Notes under the pieces: generated by a model
What the model was told of the DNA's origin: nothing
Seen by the model: only the letters and a program-made list of their open reading frames with translations
Database searches by the model: none
Part shown: piece after piece, positions 48,884 to 57,260 of the stretch
Position numbering within the stretch: the first letter of the stretch is position 1
Layout of the letters: the number at the start of each line of letters is the position of its first letter
Origin: Planctomycetota bacterium
Lineage (GTDB): Bacteria; Planctomycetota; UBA8108; JACQVS01
Direction: 5' to 3'
Length of the DNA: 64,000 nt
Assembly: GCA_028280485.1 (NCBI GenBank)
Contig: JANQLS010000085.1
Coordinates: 294,800 to 358,799, forward strand
Position numbers and translations under genes: made by a program

Positions 48884-51800
48884 ATGAACTCGAAACTAAC
48901 TCTTTTTAGCATCTCAATCTTCACATTGCTCGCTGGAATGTTTTCAGCGAGTGAGTTGGCTGATGCTCAAAAGGGTGCGAGTCCTTCCTGGAAAACCTTA
49001 GAGAAGCGGGGAGATTACTTCTTCTCAAAAGCCAAGCCTTCCTTCCAGAAGGCGGTCGAGAGTTGGGCTCAGGTTGAGCGACAAGCTTTGAGATTGGGAT
49101 CGACTCAAGATCTCGAACGAGCTCGTCTTTCTCAAGCTCAACTTTATCAAGTCTTAGATCTCGCTGAAAAATTTGATTCTATTTCGAAAGCTCATCAACT
49201 GAAGTCGGTTTCTCCTTTAGCGACCAGCCTTTCAAGTCAGCTGAGTGAAGCTGAACAAGCTGAGTTTTCAAAATCGATCCCCAGCCTCGTCACTTATTTC
49301 TCGAAGGCTGGAAGAGCCTACTTTCGGGCTCCCGACCGGATCGACCGTGACCTTCCCATCCTGTTTGAGGCATTGGCTTTTTCTTATCGTCTCAAGGCGG
49401 ACCTCGAACGATCCAAAGCCGATAAAGAATATTTAGAAGCTCTTAAAGTTCTTTCGAAGAATCCACAAGCGAGTGCAACTGAATCACTCGCTCGCCTAAA
49501 AATCATCTATAAGCTTCGTGATTTTAAGAAAGCTCAACAAGAGTTTGTTTCTCTCGAAGCGAAGCGAACCAGTTTCTCTCGGGAGGAGTTATTAGAACTC
49601 TTAAGGTTGGGACGATCACTCGCTCGTTATCGGGGAGATCGCGAGAGTTTTAAAAAGTTAAACGCTGAACTCATCAAGCTGGGAGATACAAAAGGTGATC
49701 AATCAGCTATTCAGATCGGCCTGAGAGACTTCGTTAGAGGAACGCCAGCTGAGCTGGTGAATATGGCGAAGACTTTTATTCAGGCTCGAAAGAAGTTAGT
49801 CCTGACGGATAAAGAAAAGGATCTCTGCCTTTATTTGGCGGCTCAAGCCAGTATGGAAGTGGGTCAACCCGCTTCGGCGAGTCAGCTTCTTAAGCAGATG
49901 GAAGTTCTCCCTCAGAGAAGCCCTTGGTTTCAAGCGAGAGTGTCGGCCCAGGTCGCCTTAGCTCTTCAAAACCAAGGCGATTACGAAGCAGCGAGGGGAG
50001 CTTATAAGGATGCGCTTCATCGCATGATGTCCTTATCGAAGGTCGATCATTTCAAAGAGAAACTCCGTTTGAATCTAGCCGGAGTCCATCTTCAATTAGG
50101 TGACTTTCAAGCTGCCAAAGCCGAAGCCCAAAGCCTTCTGAAGACATCGAAGTCGCGAGAATTCCAAGTCGCGTCGCGGTTGATCTTAGGAGACTGCCTG
50201 TACTTCGCATCGGCTCGGAGTGAACTTCTTCGAAAAAGAAATTTAAACGATGCTTTAAGTACTTATCAATTGGCTCACCGTGAAATTGGAGCCATTCAGT
50301 TCAAGGATCTTAGTTTTAAAACTGAACTTGAAACTCAAATCAAAATCCATGCAGGAAATGTGTATCGAGAGTTGTCGCTGTTAGCTGGTTCAAAGCCAGA
50401 AGCAAGCCGACTCCGACAACAAGCTATCGACGCTGCCAATGCCGCTTACCAGTTAGCTTCTAAGGGGAAGTCTCCTCGCTTGGAAATGGTTTCCGGCGCG
50501 AACTTGGCTGAACTCTACTTGGAAGCAGGTCGTCCAGCTGATGCAAATAAGCTGGCTCAATGGGCGTTGGGTCGAGCGAAGGCTCAAGGTCACTTCGAAA
50601 GCCGTTGGCGCGCTCATTGGTATTTAGCTCGTATTTCGGATGCACTTAAAAATTCAACGGAAGCGGATCAACATTACCAGTTAGCCGCTCAAACGATCGA
50701 AGCTCAACGCAGTCGAATTTTAGATTCCGATCGCAAGTCGGGCTTTATGTCGAACAAACAATCGTTCTTCGAAGATTTGGTTCGACATTACTTCGAACGA
50801 GGTCAAGTTCAGTTAGCTTTCCATGCGGCTGAACGTTCAAGATCGCGAGCCTTCATCGAATCTTTAGGCTTGAGGTTCTTACTTTACTCAAGAGAACAAG
50901 ATCGGCATCTCTACAACGATTACATCAAGCTCTTAGGAAGAGCTGAGGCCGTTAGAGAAGGTCGTTCATCCTTATACGGATTGAAAGATCATTCACGAGA
51001 GACTTACGAATCACTTCGAAGTCAAATCGAAGCTCTACGCAATCGAATTGCGAAGCATCCTTCGGTCTCTCAATTGGTGAAATCATTAGTGCTCGGCCAA
51101 CCGGCAACCTTGTCGGAGATTCAAAAGGGCTTGAGCAGCACTGAATTATTATTGGAATATTTCTCCACCGGGGAGCGTCTGGTGGCATTTATCATTTCGC
51201 GAAATCATTTCGAGACCGTAGAGCTCACGGTCAAGCCGAGTGATCTCACGCGAACGGTAGATGCTTTCTTGGGCGCCGCCGCCGCGGACACTACTATCGG
51301 TGAACAACTTTACCGAGAGTTAGTGGTGCCTGTGGAGGCCAAAGTGGAGTCTCTGTCGCGAGGACTCTCTCCCTCAGGCAAGACTCCGGAGGTGACCATC
51401 GTCCCCTGGGGCCCCCTCCATCGTCTGCCGTTTGAGGCCTTAGTCTCCTCTAAGCGTGGTTTCTTGATCGAGAAGTGGGAGCTCAGTTATTTACCGAGTG
51501 CCACTGTCTTGAAGTACTTGCCGCGCGATGGGGACCAGGGTGCTCCTCAGCAGCTCGTCGCCCTTGTCGATCCCGATACCGATTACAACGGTGATGGGAA
51601 GCGGGATTTTCCTCATCTTCCTTACGCCCAAATTGAAGTCGAGGGAATCGCAAAGCTGTTCAAAGACAAGGTCGTTTTAAGTGGCAAGAATGCGGAAGAG
51701 TCTCGAGGAACTCAATTGGCCTCATCCGGCCATGTGGTTCACTTGGCCTGTCACGGGGAGTTTTTCCCGGCGAGACCAATGGACTCAACTCTGTATTTGA

Positions 51801-52168
51801 CACGGGGTCAAAATGCAGATGGAAAGCTTCGAGCCAGTGAAATTTTAGGGCTTAACCTTAAACAGAGCCGACTGATCACGCTTTCGGGTTGTGAAACCGG
51901 AAGGTACGATGTTGGGCCGGGTGACGATCCGGTAGGCTTAGGCACGGCGTTTTTGCATTCAGGTGCAAGATCTCTGCTTGTCAGCTTGTGGAAGGTTGAA
52001 GATGAAGCCACTGCGGGTTTAATGGAAAAATTTTATACCCGCTGGTTAAAAGGAAGCAAAGTTCGACGCTCTCAAGCCTTGAGAGAGGCAAAGCTCGACA
52101 TGCTTCGAGAAGGAAAATTTAAAAAACCTAATCAATGGGCGTCCTTTATTCTGATCGGAATCCGTTAA
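48884..52168 (+). CDS. Exported TPR-CHAT protein (caspase-like protease domain)
   Basis: A 1094-residue protein with an N-terminal signal peptide (hydrophobic residues 6-21, cleavage likely near 'SELADA-Q'). Residues 35-640 are TPR-type helix pairs ('ALALQNQGDYEAARGAYKDALHRM', 'NLAELYLEAGRPADANKLAQWAL', 'AAERSRSRAFIESLGLRF'). Residues 780-1094 are a CHAT domain: 'VPWGPLHRLPFEALVS', 'VVHLACHGEFF' with H957 as the likely catalytic His, and 'LSGCETG' with C1003 as nucleophile, followed by 'GLGTAFLHSGARSLLVSLWKVEDEAT' in two adjoining motifs. CHAT domains are caspase-related peptidases, usually cytoplasmic; export is unusual. The secretin lipoprotein follows 192 bp downstream. Confidence 0.9.
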   Translation: MNSKLTLFSISIFTLLAGMFSASELADAQKGASPSWKTLEKRGDYFFSKAKPSFQKAVESWAQVERQALRLGSTQDLERARLSQAQLYQVLDLAEKFDSISKAHQLKSVSPLATSLSSQLSEAEQAEFSKSIPSLVTYFSKAGRAYFRAPDRIDRDLPILFEALAFSYRLKADLERSKADKEYLEALKVLSKNPQASATESLARLKIIYKLRDFKKAQQEFVSLEAKRTSFSREELLELLRLGRSLARYRGDRESFKKLNAELIKLGDTKGDQSAIQIGLRDFVRGTPAELVNMAKTFIQARKKLVLTDKEKDLCLYLAAQASMEVGQPASASQLLKQMEVLPQRSPWFQARVSAQVALALQNQGDYEAARGAYKDALHRMMSLSKVDHFKEKLRLNLAGVHLQLGDFQAAKAEAQSLLKTSKSREFQVASRLILGDCLYFASARSELLRKRNLNDALSTYQLAHREIGAIQFKDLSFKTELETQIKIHAGNVYRELSLLAGSKPEASRLRQQAIDAANAAYQLASKGKSPRLEMVSGANLAELYLEAGRPADANKLAQWALGRAKAQGHFESRWRAHWYLARISDALKNSTEADQHYQLAAQTIEAQRSRILDSDRKSGFMSNKQSFFEDLVRHYFERGQVQLAFHAAERSRSRAFIESLGLRFLLYSREQDRHLYNDYIKLLGRAEAVREGRSSLYGLKDHSRETYESLRSQIEALRNRIAKHPSVSQLVKSLVLGQPATLSEIQKGLSSTELLLEYFSTGERLVAFIISRNHFETVELTVKPSDLTRTVDAFLGAAAADTTIGEQLYRELVVPVEAKVESLSRGLSPSGKTPEVTIVPWGPLHRLPFEALVSSKRGFLIEKWELSYLPSATVLKYLPRDGDQGAPQQLVALVDPDTDYNGDGKRDFPHLPYAQIEVEGIAKLFKDKVVLSGKNAEESRGTQLASSGHVVHLACHGEFFPARPMDSTLYLTRGQNADGKLRASEILGLNLKQSRLITLSGCETGRYDVGPGDDPVGLGTAFLHSGARSLLVSLWKVEDEATAGLMEKFYTRWLKGSKVRRSQALREAKLDMLREGKFKKPNQWASFILIGIR

Positions 52169-52351
52169 GATAGAGGAACGTCAACTTGAAAGTGAAGAGT
52201 GGATTCAGATTGAATCCAAAGTCCTAGAAGTAAGAGAAAAATGAGAAGGTGGAGTCGCTCCACCCTAATTTTCGTTTTGCTTTGTGGCATCATGCGCGCA
52301 ATCAGAGCTTCGCGAGCTCTGTACTCATCAAGGAAACCCTTCGAGGGTTCT

Positions 52352-52356
52352 GGAGG
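52352..52356 (+). promoter_or_regulatory. Ribosome binding site that fixes the secretin start
   Basis: GGAGG 5 nt (four intervening bases) before the ATG at 52361. The longer frame from 52241 lacks such a site and would place 40 arginine-rich residues before the signal sequence. Confidence 0.65.
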
Positions 52357-52360
52357 ATCT

Positions 52361-55300
52361 ATGATCTTTCGTCATATGAATAACCATCTAAAATCTCAAG
52401 TCCTCTTCGGACTGATCGGTCTGCTCTTTCTTGTGGGGGGATCTTGTAGTACCACCTACACCGACACCGAGCTCGAAGCTCAACGAGTGCTTGAGAAGAT
52501 GAAAAACTCTCAGCTTCAGGATGATGAGGTCGTCGATTCTGAAGGCTCCAAAGATCCTGAGGGTCTGCTTCAGAAAATGTCGGAAGATCAACGCGCCGAA
52601 AAATTGAAGCAGATGGACTTAGCGGCCCAAAAAGGTGGGACTCTTCAGGAAGTGAATTCTGAAGATAACATTCCGAACATCCTTGAAGAGGATCAAAACT
52701 CAAAGGTAGAAGAAGTTCCCAACATTATATCGGAAGGGAATGATGAAGAATCTTCAGTTAGCCCGAAAGAGAATGCAAATCTCAACATCGAGTCAGCTCA
52801 AGATGAAATCGCGAAAGCACTGGGGGATAACAATCCAGAGCCGACGAAGCCTGTTGATCCTACGGTGAAAAAGGATGAAGCACCTCTTCCTAACGATCCC
52901 ATTAAAGTCGCTGACTCAGGTAACTCAAAAGCCGTCAAGGCAGTGGGACCCAATTCAGAGCCTACATTGAGATCGGGTGGTGCTCCGAAGCCTGAAGAGA
53001 ACAAAAAGCCCAAGCCTCCTCGTCCAGCGGGGAAAGTGGAATTCTTTACTTTCCACCACAAGCTCACGGGTGACTTCACACGGTTTTTAGCGGCAGATTT
53101 TCCTGAGTATCTGGAAAAGGGGCATGTTGCTACTATCGATGGCAAGCCCAACGAAGTGATGCTCTTCGGTGAAGATGCGACGATCACTAGTTTAGTGCTC
53201 TTAGCTTCGCGCTTTGATGACATGGGACTCAAATTAGAGAAAGTGCCGATTCGACCTAAGTACATCGATGTCAATACCTTGATGGAATCCTTAACCTTGG
53301 CCAGCGTGGCGAATGTTTGGTCGAGGGTGAATTCAAGTGTGACCACTTCGGGCTTATTGGCTAATGGGAAGTGGAGAACGGTTGAAACCTTTAAGCAAAA
53401 TGTGTTTTCAAAGGGTGGTATCTCTCATGGTCAAGAGGCACCCCTGCCCTTAGGGCCTAAGATTCCTTATGTTTTTGAAATGCCTTCAAAAGACCCCTTT
53501 AAAATGCCCCGAGTGTCTACTGGGCAAGGCGTTTCAGATCAACAAACGATCGAATTCAACGAATCATCCTCAACCGAAATGCGTGGAGTGATGATGGCGG
53601 TGGGTACTGCAGAAGATATTGAAAAGATTCAAGCCTTTGTCGATTCAGTCGATCGTCCGGCACGAAGGGTGATGATCGAAGTTCAACTGATTGAACTCGA
53701 TGCGAACCACCTTTCCGATATCGGAATCGATTCCGTGGCCTTCGGGAAGCGTTCGACTTTGGGGGGCTTTACCGCTCCCTTCCCCGGAGAGTCCTTAGTT
53801 CAACCGGGAGTGCCCGATAGTTTGCGTCGCCCGGGCATCACTGTTCCTGATTTAGTTCAGGAAGGCGTAGGCATCATCGTAGATGACACGGCCGATGACA
53901 TTTCGGGCCGCTTCATGGCGAACGTGCATCTCTTGGTTCGACAAGGTGATGCCAAGATCAAAGCGCGTCCAAAGATCCTAACTTTGGATGATCGCCCCAG
54001 TATTCTTCACATCGGTGATGAAGTCCCCACGTTCCGATCGACCAGCGTGAATCGAGATGTGACCGGTGGAAATTTCGTTGAACAAATCAATCAAGTCACC
54101 ACTCAGTACGTCGGATTCACTCTCAATATGCGCCCCCGCGTCAGTGGTGATGACAACGATGAAATCGCTCTTCAATTGGAAGTGGTTTCGAATCAGCTTC
54201 GCGGTCGGGAACGCGTTTTTGCTGAAGATCTATTAGGTATCCCAATTGTTTCTCAGCGAAAGTTTTTCGGACAAACTCGAGTCAAAAATCACCGTCCCAT
54301 TATTTTGGGTGGTTTGATCCAAGAGGAAGAGGCCGAGTCGACGGCTAAAGTTCCTTTCCTGGGAGATATCCCGGTATTGGGGCGACTCTTCACTCGAGTT
54401 CAAAAAGAGCAACGACGAACCGAGGTGATCTTAGTGGTCACGCCTCACATCTTAAGTGAAAGTGGTTGGGATCCTGCGGCCACGCCTAAAGAATCACAGC
54501 ACTTTGATACTTTTGACAGCGTGCTCTTTAACGACCGCTACATTCTCAAGGGGCGTGACGTTTGGGGTATCGATCCCATCACGAAACAACCTTCGATGAT
54601 GAATGGAGAGATCTTTACTGAAGATGAAATCTTAGACTTGACTCTCTTAAATATCGTTAAGAGGAGAGAGTTAGTTTCGAAGTTAAAGATCTTTGATGAA
54701 TACATTCCCGATGAGGCCAAAGTTCTCAGTTGGGCTCAACGACGTTCCCCAGAACGTACCGTAGCTTATTGGCCCGAAGAACTTCAGGTGGTTTATTACA
54801 AAGCCGCTGCGATCGTGATCGAAAACATCAAAGAGCTCAATCATGATTTGAGCTTTGATGAAATTGTATTACCTCGTCGAGAGATCGTTTTACCGACGAC
54901 TCCTTACCGTATGTCGTTGACTTATAACAGGTATAAAACCTATGTGGACAAAGGAGCCCCCGTTCTTCGAGATAACGGTGCGACCTTATCTCAGAAGACG
55001 ATCGATTTGATTCGCAAGGTTAGTAAGAATCGCTCAGTGCGTCAGTTCGCTGAATATATTGCGAGAAACAATATCGATGCGGATCGACACAATGAGTTAC
55101 GTTGGGAGCTTCAACGTCTCTACACGACAAATTTTCCTAAGTCGAATTTGGCGGCCACTGATAGCTATATCGAGTTGATGAAAGTTTTGTCTGACGCTGG
55201 AGTCGACTTCATCTCTTGGGCGACCTTCTTCCAACAAAACTTGGGTGAACGTTACCTCACTCGAGGGGCGCCAAAGATCGGTACTTTCGAAATGGACTTA

Positions 55301-55417
55301 GAGAACTTCCTGAAAACTTCAGTAACGATTTCTCAACGTGCTCGTCGGCTGCGAGACCTTGATACGAAGTGGAGCGTGTTACAAGATGGGGATGATGGGG
55401 AAGCGCCTAAGTTTTGA
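52361..55417 (+). CDS. Secretin-family outer-membrane lipoprotein
   Basis: A 1018-residue protein from the ATG at 52361. A hydrophobic segment (residues 13-27) ends in GGSC, so Cys29 is probably lipidated. Residues 30-220 are acidic and low-complexity. About 225-300 is a periplasmic N-type domain ('EFFTFHHKLTGDFTRFLAAD'). About 410-700 contains the secretin core: 'ARRVMIEVQLIELDANHLSDIGI', 'KARPKILTLDDRPSILHIGDEVP', and the signature 'VPFLGDIPVLGRLFTR' with 'TEVILVVTPHIL'. A C-terminal domain of about 290 mostly helical residues is unique and unrecognised. Secretins are multimeric outer-membrane gates of type II/III secretion, pili and phage. No GspE/F/C or pilus genes are near, so this one serves either a distant system or a local one with its CHAT neighbour. 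Confidence 0.85.
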   Translation: MIFRHMNNHLKSQVLFGLIGLLFLVGGSCSTTYTDTELEAQRVLEKMKNSQLQDDEVVDSEGSKDPEGLLQKMSEDQRAEKLKQMDLAAQKGGTLQEVNSEDNIPNILEEDQNSKVEEVPNIISEGNDEESSVSPKENANLNIESAQDEIAKALGDNNPEPTKPVDPTVKKDEAPLPNDPIKVADSGNSKAVKAVGPNSEPTLRSGGAPKPEENKKPKPPRPAGKVEFFTFHHKLTGDFTRFLAADFPEYLEKGHVATIDGKPNEVMLFGEDATITSLVLLASRFDDMGLKLEKVPIRPKYIDVNTLMESLTLASVANVWSRVNSSVTTSGLLANGKWRTVETFKQNVFSKGGISHGQEAPLPLGPKIPYVFEMPSKDPFKMPRVSTGQGVSDQQTIEFNESSSTEMRGVMMAVGTAEDIEKIQAFVDSVDRPARRVMIEVQLIELDANHLSDIGIDSVAFGKRSTLGGFTAPFPGESLVQPGVPDSLRRPGITVPDLVQEGVGIIVDDTADDISGRFMANVHLLVRQGDAKIKARPKILTLDDRPSILHIGDEVPTFRSTSVNRDVTGGNFVEQINQVTTQYVGFTLNMRPRVSGDDNDEIALQLEVVSNQLRGRERVFAEDLLGIPIVSQRKFFGQTRVKNHRPIILGGLIQEEEAESTAKVPFLGDIPVLGRLFTRVQKEQRRTEVILVVTPHILSESGWDPAATPKESQHFDTFDSVLFNDRYILKGRDVWGIDPITKQPSMMNGEIFTEDEILDLTLLNIVKRRELVSKLKIFDEYIPDEAKVLSWAQRRSPERTVAYWPEELQVVYYKAAAIVIENIKELNHDLSFDEIVLPRREIVLPTTPYRMSLTYNRYKTYVDKGAPVLRDNGATLSQKTIDLIRKVSKNRSVRQFAEYIARNNIDADRHNELRWELQRLYTTNFPKSNLAATDSYIELMKVLSDAGVDFISWATFFQQNLGERYLTRGAPKIGTFEMDLENFLKTSVTISQRARRLRDLDTKWSVLQDGDDGEAPKF

Positions 55418-55458
55418 TTTCGGCGATTCCTAACTTTATATCGTTTGAGAAATCTAAC

Positions 55459-55564
55459 TGCAGGGGCGTCCCTTGCGGGCGCCCGTCTTCCGAGCAATCG
55501 TGAATCGTTTATTAAATGATTACTTCGTTCAAGGAATCGGGCAGGGGCAAGCCCTGCCCCTACA
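55459..55564. repeat. Palindromic element, family B
   Basis: The left arm (TGCAGGGGCGTCCC) and right arm (GCCCTGCCCCTACA) bracket 106 nt. It lies between the secretin and the HEAT lipoprotein, both rightward, so it may split their transcription or stability. One position differs in the left end (C for T) compared with 40215. Confidence 0.85.
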
Positions 55565-55601
55565 AACGTTGTTTGTTTAAGTTTAAAAAAGGGACTCAAC
55601 G

Positions 55602-56396
55602 GTGAAGAGAATTGTAATCCTCAGTCTCGGGTTGTTTTTATCTTGGGGGTGTACGACCACCCCTCCCGATCAGATGAGTCTTACCGAACGAGTCAAAAAT
55701 TACTCTTCCGTTTTAAAGAAGTTGGGCAGTTCCGTTGAAGAGGATCGAAATGAAGCGATCCAACGCTTTCTCAATGCGGGGAAGCAACGCGGAAGTGAAG
55801 TTGTTGTTTATTTTTTAGAAGACAAAGCAACGATCACCAATGAAAGAGTTCGCGTTAACCTCGCGGGAATTTTAGCTCAATGGAAGGACACCCGTGGAAT
55901 TCCTTTCCTCTTGGAACACTTCCACACCAAAGATAAATGGGTTAGGAGCATCGTCGCTCAAAGTTTGGTGGTCTACGGGAACAACATTCAAGTTGTCGAT
56001 TATGTGGGTGAGCAGTTGGAGAATTCTTCGAGCGTCTCGACTCGAAGACTCGCGGCCTCCGTTTTATCTCGCGTCGGAAGTGAGAAAGCCGCGTGGTATC
56101 TGTCTCGAAATCTGAAAGATTCTGATCTCGAAGTTCGGGCTGAATGTATCGAAGGCATCATTAATAGCCCCCATCGAAGAGAGAGATTGGGATATTTGAT
56201 CGATGCTCTCACCGATCCCGATTCTAGCTTGAGGCAAATCTCGTGGTGGGCGATCCAGAAAACTCTCAAGGGCAGAGAAATTCCCGTTCAATTTAAGCCT
56301 ACAGATCCCGATGAAGCCAAGCGAGCGATCGATGTTGCGCAACTCAGACGCTGGGCGGGATTCAGTAAGGTTAAAAAATTGAAAACGCGGACTTAG
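55602..56396 (+). CDS. HEAT-repeat lipoprotein
   Basis: A 264-residue protein with a GTG start at 55602. The lipobox SWGC gives a probable lipidated Cys17. Residues 55-240 are HEAT/armadillo-like repeats: 'AGILAQWKDTRGIPFLLEHFH', 'VAQSLVVYGNNIQVVDYVGEQL'-like, 'ASVLSRVGSEKAAWYLSRNLKDSDLEVRAECIEGI' in segments. No catalytic motif. It follows the secretin gene by 184 bp. Secretins often need a small outer-membrane lipoprotein (pilotin) for assembly; pilotins are usually 100-150 residues with TPR or beta folds. This larger HEAT protein could fill a similar role, but that is inference. Confidence 0.78.
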   Translation: MKRIVILSLGLFLSWGCTTTPPDQMSLTERVKNYSSVLKKLGSSVEEDRNEAIQRFLNAGKQRGSEVVVYFLEDKATITNERVRVNLAGILAQWKDTRGIPFLLEHFHTKDKWVRSIVAQSLVVYGNNIQVVDYVGEQLENSSSVSTRRLAASVLSRVGSEKAAWYLSRNLKDSDLEVRAECIEGIINSPHRRERLGYLIDALTDPDSSLRQISWWAIQKTLKGREIPVQFKPTDPDEAKRAIDVAQLRRWAGFSKVKKLKTRT

Positions 56397-56435
56397 TGGC
56401 GGTTCTCGAATAAATCCATACAATACAAATGTCAT

Positions 56436-56496
56436 TTAACTAGCCCGAAGCGCTAGCGAGGGGAAGAAACCCTCGCTAGCGCTTCGGGCTAGTTAA
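56436..56496. repeat. Palindromic intergenic element, family A, compact
   Basis: Arms at 56436-56463 and 56470-56496 with only 6 nt between, the shortest spacer of the set. It lies between the HEAT lipoprotein and the SDR gene, both rightward. Confidence 0.9.
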
Positions 56497-56549
56497 GGTA
56501 TAGCTAAATCTTATATGCTTCTAAATCAATCTATCCCAATTAATTACCC

Positions 56550-57254
56550 ATGAACATCCCCGACTCCATAACCATCATCACCGGCGCTAGCCGCGGCATT
56601 GGTTGCTCCCTTTCAAAGCTTCTCATCGAAAAGGGTGGTAAAGTCGCTGGTTTTGCTCGAGATGAAGGGCGCCTTCAAGAAGTTCGAGAAGAATTGGGCG
56701 AATCTTTTTTACCCGTGATTTGCCCGGTAGGAGATTTGGATGCTGTTCAAAGCTCTATCAAAACAGTTTTAGAGACTTGGGGTAAGATCGATGCTTTGAT
56801 CAATAATGCCGGAATTGGGCATTTTGGGGCTATCGATGAATTGGGGAAAGAAGAGTGGGATGAGATGATCTCGACCAATATCACGGGGACGTTTCATTGT
56901 ATCCGTGAAGTCGTGCCTCATTTAAAAGAGCAGGGGCAGGGTCATATCATCAATGTGGCTTCGATTGCGGGCTTAGTTGGGAATCCCAATTTAGGTGGAT
57001 ACAACGCGAGTAAGTTTGCTGTTCGCGGCTTAGGGGATGCCTTATTCCAAGAACTCAGAAACGATGGAATTAAGGTCACTACTATTTATCCCGGTTCCGT
57101 TCAAACTACCTTTTCTTCGATTCGAAGAAGAAGTCCAACTAAGAATAAACTCACTCCTGATGAAGTCGCTGAAGTCATCGTTCATTGTTTAGAACGGTCG
57201 GATAACTTTTTGATCGACACCGTTGTTTTGCGACCTCTGAAGCCGAATGGATGA
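56550..57254 (+). CDS. Short-chain dehydrogenase/reductase (FabG-like)
   Basis: A 234-residue cytoplasmic NAD(P)-dependent oxidoreductase. The cofactor motif is TGASRGIG (11-18), the structural NNAG is at 85-88, and the catalytic set is S138, Y151 and K155 ('YNASK'). It is close to 3-oxoacyl-ACP reductases and other classical SDRs, though slightly short, so the substrate cannot be told. It ends 6 bp before the convergent ceramidase/heme gene, with no terminator between them. No fatty-acid genes are nearby. Confidence 0.87.
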   Translation: MNIPDSITIITGASRGIGCSLSKLLIEKGGKVAGFARDEGRLQEVREELGESFLPVICPVGDLDAVQSSIKTVLETWGKIDALINNAGIGHFGAIDELGKEEWDEMISTNITGTFHCIREVVPHLKEQGQGHIINVASIAGLVGNPNLGGYNASKFAVRGLGDALFQELRNDGIKVTTIYPGSVQTTFSSIRRRSPTKNKLTPDEVAEVIVHCLERSDNFLIDTVVLRPLKPNG

Positions 57255-57260
57255 TGGGGT

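Noticed and set aside
52798..53346. Minus-strand 182-codon ORF inside the secretin gene
   Set aside because: It is antisense to an acidic low-complexity part, which readily leaves the opposite frame open. No domain is recognisable.
55333..55599. Minus-strand ORF with GAGLAPAR-like peptide over the family B repeat
   Set aside because: It is made by the repeat and by the shadow of the secretin gene; the same peptide type appears at 44132-44422 over another copy. No signal, ribosome site or family supports it.
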